Positions 49,695 through 58,404 of a DNA stretch of 64,000 nucleotides are shown here, piece after piece. This stretch comes from Ruminococcus flavefaciens. GTDB lineage: Bacteria; Bacillota; Clostridia; Oscillospirales; Ruminococcaceae. The DNA lies in NCBI RefSeq assembly GCF_900119075.1, contig NZ_FPIP01000011.1:1-64000 (forward strand), written 5' to 3'. The translations under genes were made by a program, and so were the position numbers. The notes beneath the pieces are model-generated. The model searched no databases and had not been told where the DNA came from. It worked only from the letters and a program-made list of their open reading frames with translations. Numbering within the stretch: the stretch's first letter is position 1; every line of letters begins with the position of its first letter.

Positions 49695-50144
49695 TCACTT
49701 TCTCGTCTTCCTGTAAAAAACAAAACCGTCCTCTTCTTTTATGATCTGATACCCTAATTTTTCGTAAAAAGCGTTTGTCCGTACATTCCAGCTTGGAGTG
49801 TCAAGATCAAACTCCGCGGCAAATGGATAGTTCTTTTCTATGCACTCCATTAAACGAATTCCATAACCTTTTCTATGATAGACGCTGTCGATGAAAATTC
49901 TGCCAATGCACACACTGTTTTTTGTTTCATCCGGGAATATGACGGCTGCTCCCACAATATCTTTTCCTATCATTGCTTGATACAAATGCCCCTCTTGAGC
50001 CATCTGTTTATGCCATTCTACCGAATCATATCCGGGCGGACAGTCACCTTTTGCACCGCCGACATTTACGTCTGTTTCAAATGCTCTGACAGATATGTCT
50101 ACAATTGTTTTTATCTGGTTTTCTTCTGCTGTAACAATATACAT
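49695..50144 (-). CDS. GNAT family N-acetyltransferase
   Basis: 149 aa. CIGRIFIDSVYHRKGYGIRLM holds the acetyl-CoA loop (H-R-K-G-Y-G), and NVRTNAFYEKLGYQI the C-terminal motif. The acceptor substrate is unknown. It is a single gene; the 490 bp upstream to hsp20 contains only the latter's promoter and no other gene. Confidence 0.85.
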   Translation of the reverse strand: MYIVTAEENQIKTIVDISVRAFETDVNVGGAKGDCPPGYDSVEWHKQMAQEGHLYQAMIGKDIVGAAVIFPDETKNSVCIGRIFIDSVYHRKGYGIRLMECIEKNYPFAAEFDLDTPSWNVRTNAFYEKLGYQIIKEEDGFVFYRKTRK

Positions 50145-50481
50145 TCTACTTCCTCAATCGTCTTACAAATCTCGATTTATATTAGTAAACATTATACCAT
50201 AGCATCACTGCCCTGTCAATAAAAGCTCTATAATACACAGGTTTTATATTAACAACGAAAAATTGCTTGCTATCCACGCCGATCTATGCTATAATTGTAG
50301 AAAAATACCGACATATTATGTAAGTCCTCATCATTACCACCTCAAAGATCATCGTATGTATCGGTATAGCAGGGTATAGGATAATTATACCATACTGCGG
50401 TCAAAAGGTCAATTGGCAGATTATTATTGCTCACAACCCAATGTGACATTCTTGTCAAAAAATATGAAACCTGTGTGAAAA

Positions 50482-50524
50482 TTAGCACTCTACCCTTGAC
50501 AGTGCTAATTCAGAGTGCTATAAT
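50482..50524 (+). promoter_or_regulatory. hsp20 promoter overlapping a CIRCE operator
   Basis: TTAGCACTC (50482-50490), 9 bases, CAGTGCTAA (50500-50508) is a CIRCE inverted repeat with one mismatch to GAGTGCTAA. TTGACA (50496-50501), 17 bp, TATAAT (50519-50524) is a perfect promoter that overlaps it. HrcA bound at CIRCE would block RNA polymerase until heat or misfolding stress. Confidence 0.85.
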
Positions 50525-50636
50525 ATAGTCAGAACAAAGGAACAGAGAAGCACCAAAGGATCCGGGTGCTGAACCCTCCGTCCCCTTGCTCGAAGCAATG
50601 GAAACAATGTGACGAGTAAAAAAGGAGGACTGACCT

Positions 50637-51080
50637 ATGTTGTATCCAAGTATTTTCGGTGAAAATTTATTCGATGATTTCTTTAGATTCCCTGATTTTG
50701 GCAGAGATGTGGAGAAGAAGCTGTACGGCAAACACGCTGCACAGGTAATGAAGACCGATGTTCATGAGCATGACGACCACTATGAGATCGTTATCGACCT
50801 GCCGGGCTTCAAGAAAGATCAGATCAATCTTGAGCTTCAGAACGGTTATCTGACTGTCAGCGCCGCAAAGGGACTTGACAAAGACGAAAAGTCCAAGAAG
50901 GGCAAGCTGATCCGTCAGGAGCGTTATGCAGGCGCAATGCAGAGGAGCTTCTACATCGGTGATACTGTTACCGAAGCCGATGTAAAGGCTAAATTTGAGG
51001 ACGGTGTTCTGAACATCTGCGTTCCGAAGGCAGAGCCTAAGAAGCTGGAGAATCACAAGTATATTGCAATTGAGGGATAA
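50637..51080 (+). CDS. Hsp20/alpha-crystallin small heat-shock protein
   Basis: 147 aa. The alpha-crystallin core (about 40-135) has YEIVIDLPGFKKDQINLELQNGYLTVSAAK and ends KFEDGVLNICVPKAEPKK, with the GVLxIxxPK signature. It is an ATP-independent holdase. A 113-base leader separates it from a CIRCE promoter. The RBS AAAGGAGG is strong and a terminator follows. Confidence 0.95.
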   Translation: MLYPSIFGENLFDDFFRFPDFGRDVEKKLYGKHAAQVMKTDVHEHDDHYEIVIDLPGFKKDQINLELQNGYLTVSAAKGLDKDEKSKKGKLIRQERYAGAMQRSFYIGDTVTEADVKAKFEDGVLNICVPKAEPKKLENHKYIAIEG

Positions 51081-51111
51081 TACCTCGCTAAGTTATGATC
51101 CCAAAATGATG

Positions 51112-51147
51112 CTCCCCGGAGCTGTTCGTATGAGCAGTTCCGGGGAG
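51112..51147 (+). terminator. terminator after hsp20
   Basis: CTCCCCGGAGCTG / CAGTTCCGGGGAG with a 10-base loop and TTTGTTTTT after it. Confidence 0.85.
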
Positions 51148-51212
51148 TTTGTTTTTATATGATTTGAATGAATCATTATCCTGCCATGATCGAAACTTTG
51201 AATCCACTGGGT

Positions 51213-51821
51213 TCAAAGTTGATGACAATATAAGTAATTCCCGATAATACGCCCAAGTACCCGTTCGATCTCCATTTCTCCGTCATTCAGACACCACTCA
51301 AATACACAGCCCTTGACGATCGTGCAGATGTCCGCAGAAAGAATGTGGGCATCTGCATTTTTGTCTATGATACCGCTTTCCCGAGCAAACAAAAGCTCAC
51401 GCTCACAGCGTTCCATAACAGTGCCTTCGGCAAACTGCCCGTCAGTCACGCCCATATATGCAGAGAGTGCCTGATTTGAGGTCGTGTAGAAATTCCGCAT
51501 GAAGTCCTTGCCAAGCTCCATATAGCGGTCGATCAGGTTCATGTAAAGCTCGCATATCCTGCCCGAAATATCGCTGATGGGCGTTTGCAGCTCACACTTG
51601 TCAAAGGAAATGTCCCTGATGAAATACATCAGCAGATCGTCCTTGTTCTTATAGTAATGATAGAATGTGCCTGTTGCGACCTCTGCCGCCTGGCACACAT
51701 TTCTCACGGTCAGATAGTCTGCACCGTGCGTTTTAATAAGCTCTATCGTGGTGTCTATGATCTTCTGCTTGTTGTCGCAGGTCACTTCGCTCTTGCACGG
51801 TCTGCCCCTTGTAGCCATAAT
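51213..51821 (-). CDS. TetR/AcrR family transcriptional regulator
   Basis: 202 aa from MATRGRP, which has GGAGG 7 bases upstream. The N-terminal HTH is typical: IIDTTIELIKTHGADYLTVRNVCQAAEVATGTFYHYYKNKDDLL. The ligand-binding half contains several Cys. It is divergent from the DsbA/metallo-hydrolase/nitroreductase operon and shares its promoter DNA, so it very probably represses both. The ligand might be an electrophile or thiol stressor given the operon content; that is an inference. Confidence 0.92.
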   Translation of the reverse strand: MMATRGRPCKSEVTCDNKQKIIDTTIELIKTHGADYLTVRNVCQAAEVATGTFYHYYKNKDDLLMYFIRDISFDKCELQTPISDISGRICELYMNLIDRYMELGKDFMRNFYTTSNQALSAYMGVTDGQFAEGTVMERCERELLFARESGIIDKNADAHILSADICTIVKGCVFEWCLNDGEMEIERVLGRIIGNYLYCHQL

Positions 51822-51840
51822 ATCCTCCAAAAAAGAAAAA

Positions 51841-51911
51841 TAGAATTCGTTCGATTTCCTATTGACATTATAGCATAGATGTGTTATAATGTCAATATAG
51901 AACAAGTTCTA
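51841..51911. promoter_or_regulatory. fully interleaved divergent promoters with TetR operators
   Basis: Plus strand: TTGACA 51862-51867, 17 bp, TATAAT 51885-51890. Minus strand: TTGACA 51890-51895, 17 bp, TATAAT 51867-51872. The two perfect promoters occupy the same 34 bp, which is a 12-bp-armed palindrome. A 14-bp palindrome TAGAACAAGTTCTA (51898-51911) and a related TAGAATTCGTTCGA (51841-51854) flank it as likely TetR operators. Confidence 0.85.
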
Positions 51912-51940
51912 TTATTGCTTGTCATGAAAGGAGTATTCTT

Positions 51941-52636
51941 ATGAAAGTCGTATATTGGTCTGATTATTCGTGTCCGTTCTGCTATATCGGTGAAGCCCGT
52001 CTGAAAAAGGCAGTGGAAGAAGCAGGAGTGAATATCGTTCCCGAAATGAAGGCGTTTCAGCTTGATCCCACCGCAGGACTTCACGCTGAAGGAGATACAG
52101 TTACACGCTTTGCGAAAAAGTACGGTCTGTCTATGGAATCGGCAGCTCACCGCATTGATATGATCTCTGAAATGGGCAGAGGCGAGGGCATTGATTTCCG
52201 CTATGCCACAACACTTTTCACCAATACAATGGATGCACACCGCCTTACCAAGTTTGCGTTTTACAAGGGCGGCCCCGTTCTTGCCGAGCAGATCGCTGAA
52301 AAGCTCTATGCTGCCTACTTTACCGACAACCTTGAGCTTGCCGACCACAGTGTTTTGAAGCGTATCGCTATGGAGTGTGGTCTTGATGAAGCGGATATTG
52401 ATGAACTGCTTGCAAGCGACCGTTACAAGGACGAAGTTCTGCTTGATGAGCGTGAAGCACAGCGGTATCAGATCTATGCAGTGCCGTATTTCCTTGTGAA
52501 CGGAGTGTATGCGATCTCAGGTGCAGACAGCGTGGAGCATATCAGAGAAATACTTGAAAGAGCCAAAAAGGACGAAGCCCCCTCTGAAAGCGAAAAAACA
52601 GGTATGCACTGCGGCCCCGACGGCTGCCATTTCTGA
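51941..52636 (+). CDS. DsbA/FrnE-like thioredoxin-fold oxidoreductase
   Basis: 231 aa, no signal peptide, so cytoplasmic. The active site is SCPFCYIGEARL near residue 10-20 (CPFC), and the cis-Pro region is AVPYFLVNG near 180. The helical insert matches the FrnE/polyketide-biosynthesis DsbA group. The C-terminus MHCGPDGCHF adds two more cysteines. It is probably a disulfide oxidoreductase or isomerase in thiol stress. First gene of the operon controlled by TetR. Confidence 0.88.
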   Translation: MKVVYWSDYSCPFCYIGEARLKKAVEEAGVNIVPEMKAFQLDPTAGLHAEGDTVTRFAKKYGLSMESAAHRIDMISEMGRGEGIDFRYATTLFTNTMDAHRLTKFAFYKGGPVLAEQIAEKLYAAYFTDNLELADHSVLKRIAMECGLDEADIDELLASDRYKDEVLLDEREAQRYQIYAVPYFLVNGVYAISGADSVEHIREILERAKKDEAPSESEKTGMHCGPDGCHF

Positions 52637-52647
52637 TAGGTGAAGCT

Positions 52648-53268
52648 ATGGTATTGACAGTACCCGTTAAGGGCTATTTTGAGGAATACTGCTATTTCTA
52701 TGTGAGTGACAGCACACGGCATGGCTTTATCATTGACCCCGGCGCACAGGCAGATAAGCTGCTTGATATTATCAGGGATAACGGTCTTGTGATAGAAAAG
52801 CTCCTGCTTACTCACGGGCATTTTGACCACTTCGGTGCAGTTGAGGAATTGCGTGAAAAGCTGAATTGTCCCGTTCTTGCTCACGAAAAGGCAGACCTGT
52901 TTCTGCTGGATCCGCTGATGAACCTGTCACGGCAGTGTGTGGGCGATATGATCATAAGAGATACCGTCAAATTCAAGGACGGTGACACGATCGCACTTGA
53001 TGAAGCACATTCGCTCCGTGTGATCTATACGCCTGGTCATACTCCCGATTCTGTTTTGCTGTACAATGAAAAAGAACGCATCGCTTTTGTGGGCGATACG
53101 ATCTTCAAGGAGAGCATCGGAAATTATACTTTTCCCGGCGGAAACAAAGACCTGCTGATACAGAGCATTATGGAACGGGTTTTCACTCTGCCCGATGATA
53201 CGGTTTTGTATTCGGGACACAGCGAACCGACAACCGTCGGAGCGGAGAAACGATTTTATGGAATGTGA
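52648..53268 (+). CDS. metallo-beta-lactamase-fold hydrolase (glyoxalase II-like)
   Basis: 206 aa. The metal ligands THGHFDHFG (HxHxDH) near 54-60, TPGHTPDS, FVGDTIF and the final SGHSEPTT follow the glyoxalase II/MBL order. It probably cleaves a thioester such as an S-acyl-thiol adduct. It starts 11 bp after the DsbA gene and ends 9 bp before the nitroreductase. Confidence 0.9.
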   Translation: MVLTVPVKGYFEEYCYFYVSDSTRHGFIIDPGAQADKLLDIIRDNGLVIEKLLLTHGHFDHFGAVEELREKLNCPVLAHEKADLFLLDPLMNLSRQCVGDMIIRDTVKFKDGDTIALDEAHSLRVIYTPGHTPDSVLLYNEKERIAFVGDTIFKESIGNYTFPGGNKDLLIQSIMERVFTLPDDTVLYSGHSEPTTVGAEKRFYGM

Positions 53269-53277
53269 GGTTTTATT

Positions 53278-53787
53278 ATGACAGTAATGGAAGCGATTCA
53301 GGCAAGATACAGCGTGAGACAATACGCAGATAAGCCTATCGAGCCTGAGAAGATCGAGAAGATCATGGAGGCAGGACGGCTTGCACCGACCGCAAGCAAT
53401 CAGCAGCTTTGCAAGCATATCGTAGTGACGGACAAGGAGCTTATCCGCCAAATGGTAAGTGCCTGCGAGGATCAGAAGTGGATAGAGACTGCACCTGCTG
53501 TCCTTGTGGAGTGTGCAAGCGGAGACAGGACGATGATATGCGGTCAGAGTGCGAGAAGTATGGACTGTGCTATCGCTATGTCGTATATGACACTTGAAGC
53601 TGTCGAGCTTGGCTTGCAATCCTGCTGGCTGGGGTGGTTTTCACCCGAAAAGGTCAGAGCCTTGCTGAATATCCCCGATGACTATGTGGTGGTCGCAGTT
53701 GCGCCTATCGGCTATCCCGCAAAAGAGGGACACCGCTCGGCTAAGAAAGCTGCCGAAGAAGTAGTGGTTTATAATAAGATGAATTAA
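53278..53787 (+). CDS. nitroreductase family protein
   Basis: 169 aa, the short FMN-dependent form. The N-terminal IQARYSVRQYADKPIE and APTASNQQLCKHIVV bind FMN phosphate, with GLQSCWLGWF in the second half. It reduces nitro compounds or quinones with NAD(P)H. It ends the operon; the terminator follows at 53793. Confidence 0.92.
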   Translation: MTVMEAIQARYSVRQYADKPIEPEKIEKIMEAGRLAPTASNQQLCKHIVVTDKELIRQMVSACEDQKWIETAPAVLVECASGDRTMICGQSARSMDCAIAMSYMTLEAVELGLQSCWLGWFSPEKVRALLNIPDDYVVVAVAPIGYPAKEGHRSAKKAAEEVVVYNKMN

Positions 53788-53792
53788 AGCGG

Positions 53793-53825
53793 ACAGGGAT
53801 CATTTGATAGTGATCCCTGTTTTTG
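53793..53825 (+). terminator. terminator after the nitroreductase operon
   Basis: ACAGGGATCA / TGATCCCTGT stem followed by TTTTTG. A second hairpin, AAAATACTCCC/GGGAGTATTTT, stands at 53854-53882. Confidence 0.85.
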
Positions 53826-53924
53826 TTATGCGTAAAAGGCTTTAATGCTATAAAAATACTCCCTTTCAACGGGAGTATTTTAATTATACAGAGAAAAAGG
53901 ACGGTTTACGCCGTCCTTAAATAA

Positions 53925-54060
53925 TCAATTATTCTTCATATACTCTTCAAAACTCATCTTTGCTTCTGAGCTGTTTGTTGATGTATATGCATAATATGAA
54001 AGAATATAAGATGCATATAGAAAACCAAACTTGCTTTCTATCATATCATCATCTATTTCA
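53925..54060 (-). pseudogene. 3' fragment of an unidentified gene
   Basis: A minus-strand frame reads IESKFGFLYASYILSYYAY, then TSTNSSEAKMSFEEYMKNN and a stop. No RBS precedes the only ATG, and a terminator-like hairpin (ACAGACTCCGC/GCGGAGTCTGT, about 54073-54101) lies at its 5' side. It looks like the surviving C-terminus of a lost gene. The rest of the 53830-54200 space has no gene. Confidence 0.3.
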
Positions 54061-54205
54061 AAAACAGTTAAACAGACTCCGCTCTAATTGCGGAGTCTGT
54101 TAATTTTTTAGAGGAAATGGAACTGCCTTACCACTCTTGTGAATTAGGTATTTGAATGCTCTGAACTCCAGATGTTGGTAGCGATTCATAGACGAAGCTC
54201 TAAAC

Positions 54206-54234
54206 TTGACAATCCGCGTTATTAATGCTATCAT
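54206..54234 (+). promoter_or_regulatory. promoter of the pantothenate region
   Basis: TTGACA (54206-54211), 17 bp, TATCAT (54229-54234), 38 bp before the reductase-like gene. Confidence 0.75.
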
Positions 54235-54271
54235 TCTATGGTAAAATATTAAAAAACCTGAGGTGAATGTA

Positions 54272-55111
54272 ATGAAAATCGGATTTATAGGTGCTGGGAA
54301 AGTCGGCTTTTCTCTGGGAAAATATTTTGCAGAAAACGGTTTGGAGATATCGGGATATTACAGCCGCTCGGAGAGTTCTGCCCTTGAGGCTGCCGTATTT
54401 ACAGGCTCGGAGCTGTTTGTGTCCGCGGAGGAGCTTGTTTCCGCAAGTGACACAGTTTTTCTCACAGTTCCCGACAGCGCCATAAAAGAGACTTACAGTG
54501 CCCTGCCAAAGGAGCTTCTTTGCGGCAGGCAGATATGCCATTGCAGCGGAGCGATGTCAGCGGAGGAAGCGTTCCCGAATATAGCAAAATACAGTGCGAA
54601 AGGCACATCAATACACCCTCTTTTCCCAATAAGCAGCAAAACGGAGTCCTACAGGGAGCTCAACAATGCTTTTTTCTGCATAGAGGGCGGCTGTGCTGCG
54701 GAATGGAGCGCTATACTCTCGGATATGGGCAATCCTACGCGAATTATTACAAGTGATATCAAGAGCCGCTATCATGCTGCTTGTTCTGTTGCAAGCAATC
54801 TCGTCTGCGGACTTATGGCGGAAAGCGCAGAGCTCCTTGAACAGTGCGGATTTACTGAAGAAGAAGCTCTTTCAGCTCTTGAACCTCTTGCAATGAGCAA
54901 TATGAAACGTATCTTCACAGTGGGACCGACTGCCGCCCTTACAGGTCCTGTGGAGCGCAACGACGTATCTACGGTTAAAAAGCATATCGCCTGCATAAAC
55001 GGCGGGAATGACTCCGATATCTACAGAGCGGTCTCGAAAAAACTGACAGAAATGGCTAAGGAACGTCACCCACAGGCAGATTATACAGAAATGGAGAAGC
55101 TCCTTAGGTAA
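54272..55111 (+). CDS. Rossmann-fold/DUF2520 oxidoreductase, possible PanG-type ketopantoate reductase
   Basis: 279 aa. The N-terminal NAD(P) loop MKIGFIGAGKVGFSLG is followed by FLTVPDSAI and HCSGAMSAEE; the C-terminal half is the DUF2520 helical domain (HAACSVASNLVCGLMAES, TGPVERNDV). It stands just before panB, panC and panD, and no classical panE is seen, so it may supply ketopantoate reduction as reported for PanG proteins. The identity is inferred from context. The ATG behind GAGG is used rather than the upstream GTG. Confidence 0.65.
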   Translation: MKIGFIGAGKVGFSLGKYFAENGLEISGYYSRSESSALEAAVFTGSELFVSAEELVSASDTVFLTVPDSAIKETYSALPKELLCGRQICHCSGAMSAEEAFPNIAKYSAKGTSIHPLFPISSKTESYRELNNAFFCIEGGCAAEWSAILSDMGNPTRIITSDIKSRYHAACSVASNLVCGLMAESAELLEQCGFTEEEALSALEPLAMSNMKRIFTVGPTAALTGPVERNDVSTVKKHIACINGGNDSDIYRAVSKKLTEMAKERHPQADYTEMEKLLR

Positions 55112-55226
55112 TTGTCACCAAAGAAAAACCTTTTGTTCATATTTTATTCACATTTATATGTTATACTTCTTCTTGTATCTTATCCAGGCAATGGAAAGGT
55201 AACATCTTTTAAGGAGAAAATTGAAT

Positions 55227-56066
55227 ATGAAGAACACTGTTTCAACCCTTCTGAAGCAGAAGCAATCAGGTGACAAGATCACGATGCTTACTGCTTACGA
55301 CTACACAACAGCGAAGATCATCGACGAGTGCGGCGTAAATGCCATACTTATCGGCGATTCACTGGGCATGGTAATGCTGGGCTACGAAAACACGCTCCCT
55401 GTGACTATGGAGGATATGATACATCATACCGCCGCAGTTTCAAGAGGTGCGGAAAACGCTTTCATCGTAGCCGATATGCCGTTCATGTCCTATCAGGTCA
55501 GTGTACAGGAGGCTGTTATCAATGCAGGCAGACTTATCAAAGAGGGCGGCGCCAATGCTGTAAAGCTTGAAGGCGGAGCCGAGGTCTGCGAGCAGATAAG
55601 AGCTATCGTGAATGCGTCCATTCCTGTTGTTGCACATCTGGGACTTACTCCACAGTCTGTAAATGCCTTCGGCGGCTTCAAGGTACAGGGCAAGAGCCTT
55701 GACAAGGCAAGAAAGCTCATTGACGACGCGCTGAAGATACAAGAGGCAGGCGCTTGTGCAGTAGTTTTAGAGGGTATCCCCGCAAAGCTTGCGGATATCA
55801 TCACAAGGAAGCTCTTTATCCCGACTATCGGTATCGGCGCAGGAAAAGGCTGCGACGGACAGGTACTGGTATATCAGGATATGCTTGGACTTACTACAGG
55901 TCATACCGCTAAATTCGTAAAGCGGTTCGCTGATGTGGGCTCGGTGATGCGTCAGGGTATCGCTGATTATATCAGTGAGACCAAAGAGGGAGCATTCCCT
56001 GCCGAGGAGCATACCTACGCTATTGAAGATGATGTTATCGAACAGCTTATGAGGGAGGAAAAGTGA
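55227..56066 (+). CDS. panB: 3-methyl-2-oxobutanoate hydroxymethyltransferase
   Basis: 279 aa. It adds a one-carbon unit from methylene-THF to ketoisovalerate, giving ketopantoate. Seen: [31 protein letters not shown] (Mg-binding Asp), [17 protein letters not shown], and [15 protein letters not shown]. The ATG follows AAGGAG; a TTG two codons earlier is rejected. It is 1 bp from panC. Confidence 0.96.
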   Translation: MKNTVSTLLKQKQSGDKITMLTAYDYTTAKIIDECGVNAILIGDSLGMVMLGYENTLPVTMEDMIHHTAAVSRGAENAFIVADMPFMSYQVSVQEAVINAGRLIKEGGANAVKLEGGAEVCEQIRAIVNASIPVVAHLGLTPQSVNAFGGFKVQGKSLDKARKLIDDALKIQEAGACAVVLEGIPAKLADIITRKLFIPTIGIGAGKGCDGQVLVYQDMLGLTTGHTAKFVKRFADVGSVMRQGIADYISETKEGAFPAEEHTYAIEDDVIEQLMREEK

Positions 56067-56067
56067 A

Positions 56068-56916
56068 ATGAGAGTAGTTAAAACCATAGATGAAGTCCGC
56101 ACACAGGTAAAGGAATGGAGAGCACAGGGGCTCACCGTGGGACTTGTCCCTACAATGGGCTATCTCCATGAGGGACACGCAAGCCTTATCGACGCTTCTC
56201 ACAGAGATAATGACAGAACTGTGGTGTCCGATTTTGTAAATCCAATGCAGTTCGGCCCAACAGAGGATCTTGAAAGCTATCCCCGTGATATCGACCGCGA
56301 CGCAAAGCTCGTTGAAGAACATGGCGGTGATATCATTTTCAATCCCGAACCTTCCGAGATGTACCATGAGGGCTTCTCTTCTTTCGTTGATATGACCGTG
56401 CTCACACAGGAGCTCTGCGGTCTTAGCCGTCCCGTTCATTTCCGCGGCGTATGCACAGTAGTATCCAAGCTTTTCAATATCGTAAAGCCCGACCGTGCAT
56501 ATTTCGGCAAAAAGGACGCTCAGCAGCTTGCAGTTATCCGCCACATGGTTGACGACCTTAATATGGACATCGAGATAATCGGCTGTCCTATCGTCCGTGA
56601 AGCAGACGGACTTGCAAAGAGCTCACGCAACACCTACCTTAACGAAGCCGAAAGAAAAGCTGCACTTGTACTCTCTAAGGCAGTATTTCTTGGCATGGAT
56701 ATGGTCAGAAAGGGCGAAAAGGACTGCTCTGCAATAATCGGAGCTATGAAAAAGCTCATAGAAGCTGAGCCTCTTGCAAAGATAGATTACGTCAAGATAG
56801 TCGACTGTGCAACAATGCAGCAGATAAAGGCTCTCGACCGTCCTGCGCTATGCGCTATGGCTGTATATATCGGAAAAACACGCCTTATCGACAACTTCTT
56901 CACCGAAGACGTATAA
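56068..56916 (+). CDS. panC: pantothenate synthetase (pantoate-beta-alanine ligase)
   Basis: 282 aa. ATP-dependent joining of pantoate and beta-alanine. Seen: [15 protein letters not shown] with the HIGH-type [31 protein letters not shown] and the KMSKS-like [11 protein letters not shown]. Normal length. Between panB and panD in one operon. Confidence 0.97.
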   Translation: MRVVKTIDEVRTQVKEWRAQGLTVGLVPTMGYLHEGHASLIDASHRDNDRTVVSDFVNPMQFGPTEDLESYPRDIDRDAKLVEEHGGDIIFNPEPSEMYHEGFSSFVDMTVLTQELCGLSRPVHFRGVCTVVSKLFNIVKPDRAYFGKKDAQQLAVIRHMVDDLNMDIEIIGCPIVREADGLAKSSRNTYLNEAERKAALVLSKAVFLGMDMVRKGEKDCSAIIGAMKKLIEAEPLAKIDYVKIVDCATMQQIKALDRPALCAMAVYIGKTRLIDNFFTEDV

Positions 56917-56926
56917 GGAGGCTGCT

Positions 56927-57310
56927 ATGGAAATATCAATGCTCAAAAGCAAAATACACCGCGCCGTTATCACTCAGGCGGAGCTCAACTATGTTGGCAG
57001 CGTCACTATCGACGAAGAGCTCATGGAAGCCGCAGGGCTTTATGAATACGAGCGCGTACATATATCAAACGTAAACAGCGGAAGCCGTATTGAGACCTAC
57101 GTTATCGCAGGCGAACGCGGAAGCGGAGTTATCTGCCTCAACGGTGCAGCTGCTCGTTCAGGACAAAAAGGCGATCATGTTATCATAATGGCATATGCGA
57201 ATATGGCTCCCGATGAAATAAAAACTCACCGTCCAAAAGTAGTCTTTGTAGGCGATAAGAATGAAATAGTAAGGGTAGCCGACTACGAAAAGCACGGAGA
57301 ACTTAAATAA
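56927..57310 (+). CDS. panD: aspartate 1-decarboxylase
   Basis: 127 aa proenzyme. It makes beta-alanine from aspartate using a pyruvoyl group formed by self-cleavage in YVGSVTID (between Gly and Ser). Also seen: [27 protein letters not shown]. It ends the pantothenate operon and is followed by two hairpins. Confidence 0.96.
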   Translation: MEISMLKSKIHRAVITQAELNYVGSVTIDEELMEAAGLYEYERVHISNVNSGSRIETYVIAGERGSGVICLNGAAARSGQKGDHVIIMAYANMAPDEIKTHRPKVVFVGDKNEIVRVADYEKHGELK

Positions 57311-57311
57311 C

Positions 57312-57401
57312 AACTTATCGCTGTACATCTTCAGCGATAAGTTATTGGCTTTATGGCTGCCTGATACAATAACGAAAATGGAACTGTTATAAAACAGTTC
57401 C
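57312..57401 (+). terminator. terminators after panD
   Basis: AACTTATCGCTG / CAGCGATAAGTT (57312-57343) and GGAACTGTT / AACAGTTCC (57380-57401) stand in series, with AT-rich sequence following. Confidence 0.7.
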
Positions 57402-57462
57402 AACTAAAAAATTTGTTTATTCTAAAATGGTAAACAGCCATGCGGTTTGGTCTTTATTTGGT

Positions 57463-57532
57463 ACTTATTATCTTTTAACTATTAATTTGGGTATCCGCAG
57501 AGCTTTCGCTCTGCGGTACTTTTTTGCTCATA
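57463..57532 (+). repeat. 70-bp repeat containing a terminator, copy 2
   Basis: This is exactly identical to 30920-30989 at the integrase end of element 1, including the CCGCAGAG...CTCTGCGG terminator. Sequence just upstream (GGTTTGGTCTTTATTTGGTACTTATT) is a diverged form of the left end of the element. It is probably the footprint of a lost sister element or a dispersed terminator repeat. Confidence 0.8.
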
Positions 57533-57601
57533 TGATTTCGCTAAAATCTAATCAGACATTATATAACGGAAACACCCCACAATACAACGAATATTGAGCA
57601 G

Positions 57602-57633
57602 AAAGGCTGGACTTTTATGAGTCCAGCCTTTTT
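57602..57633 (-). terminator. bidirectional terminator after the vWA gene
   Basis: AAAGGCTGGAC / GTCCAGCCTTT with an 8-base loop and A/T runs on both sides, 5 bp from the vWA stop. Confidence 0.8.
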
Positions 57634-57637
57634 GTTT

Positions 57638-58294
57638 TCAGACTTGATCCTTTTTTCTGCGCGCATTGTCAGCTTCTACCGAGCACTTCCAAGCCTTATT
57701 GAGTCCTTTTTTTGCTCTTACACTGCTTACAGCACAGCCGACAGCTTCGTAAAGAACTTCCGTGCCGCAGCAATCAGCATGATAGTCAACTGCATGCTCT
57801 GCGCTGATACCGATAGAACCTGCTGTCTCGGCTGCGTCGATATTGGCTCCAAGGAATACAAATTCCCAGCCCTTTTCCTCCTGCACTTTTTCAATGAGCT
57901 TCTTAACGTCCTTGTGGCTGTACTTTCTGCTGGCATTTTCCATACCGTCAGTCGTAATGACAAACAGTGTCTTTTCGGGAACATCCTCTTCACGGGCATA
58001 CTTATGGATATTGGCAATGTGATGAACCGCATCACCTATTGCGTCAAGAAGTGCAGTACAGCCTGACGGAACATAATCTCTGTCTGTAAGCTTTGGAACA
58101 TCTTCCAGCTTCACTCTGTCATGTATTACTTTGGAGCTGTTGCTGAAAAATACGGTTGAAACAAGAGCCTCACCCTCTTCTTTCTTCTGCTTTGCTATAA
58201 GAGAATTGAAGCCGCCGATAGTATCAGCTGTAAGTCCGCTCATTGAGCCGCTCTCGTCAAGGATAAATACCAGTTCAGTCAAGTTCTTTTTCAT
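57638..58294 (-). CDS. von Willebrand factor A domain protein
   Basis: 218 aa, a single vWA domain. The metal-ion-dependent adhesion site is ILDESGSMSG near residues 11-20, with the SGCTALLDAI threonine loop and TTDGMEN. It is cytoplasmic (no signal). The form resembles TerY/YegL-type proteins used in stress or chaperone assemblies. It is separated by 110 bp from a macro-domain gene on the same strand. Its promoter region has a perfect palindrome ACTGTAATTACAGT (58347-58360). Confidence 0.85.
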   Translation of the reverse strand: MKKNLTELVFILDESGSMSGLTADTIGGFNSLIAKQKKEEGEALVSTVFFSNSSKVIHDRVKLEDVPKLTDRDYVPSGCTALLDAIGDAVHHIANIHKYAREEDVPEKTLFVITTDGMENASRKYSHKDVKKLIEKVQEEKGWEFVFLGANIDAAETAGSIGISAEHAVDYHADCCGTEVLYEAVGCAVSSVRAKKGLNKAWKCSVEADNARRKKDQV

Positions 58295-58297
58295 GAT

Positions 58298-58381
58298 AAT
58301 ACCTCCGTTTTGATGTTTTTTTCGGAACCGCTTTCACGTTTCCTTTACTGTAATTACAGTATACATCATTACGGAGGTATT
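58298..58381 (-). promoter_or_regulatory. regulatory region of the vWA gene with two palindromes
   Basis: The 11-bp arms AATACCTCCGT (58298-58308) and ACGGAGGTATT (58371-58381) enclose ACTGTAATTACAGT (58347-58360), which overlaps a minus-strand TATACT. The inner palindrome looks like a repressor site; the outer repeat could sequester the ribosome-binding site, because its near arm is the GGAGG of the vWA gene. Confidence 0.5.
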
Positions 58382-58404
58382 TTGGTCGCTTCTGAGGCGA
58401 CAAA

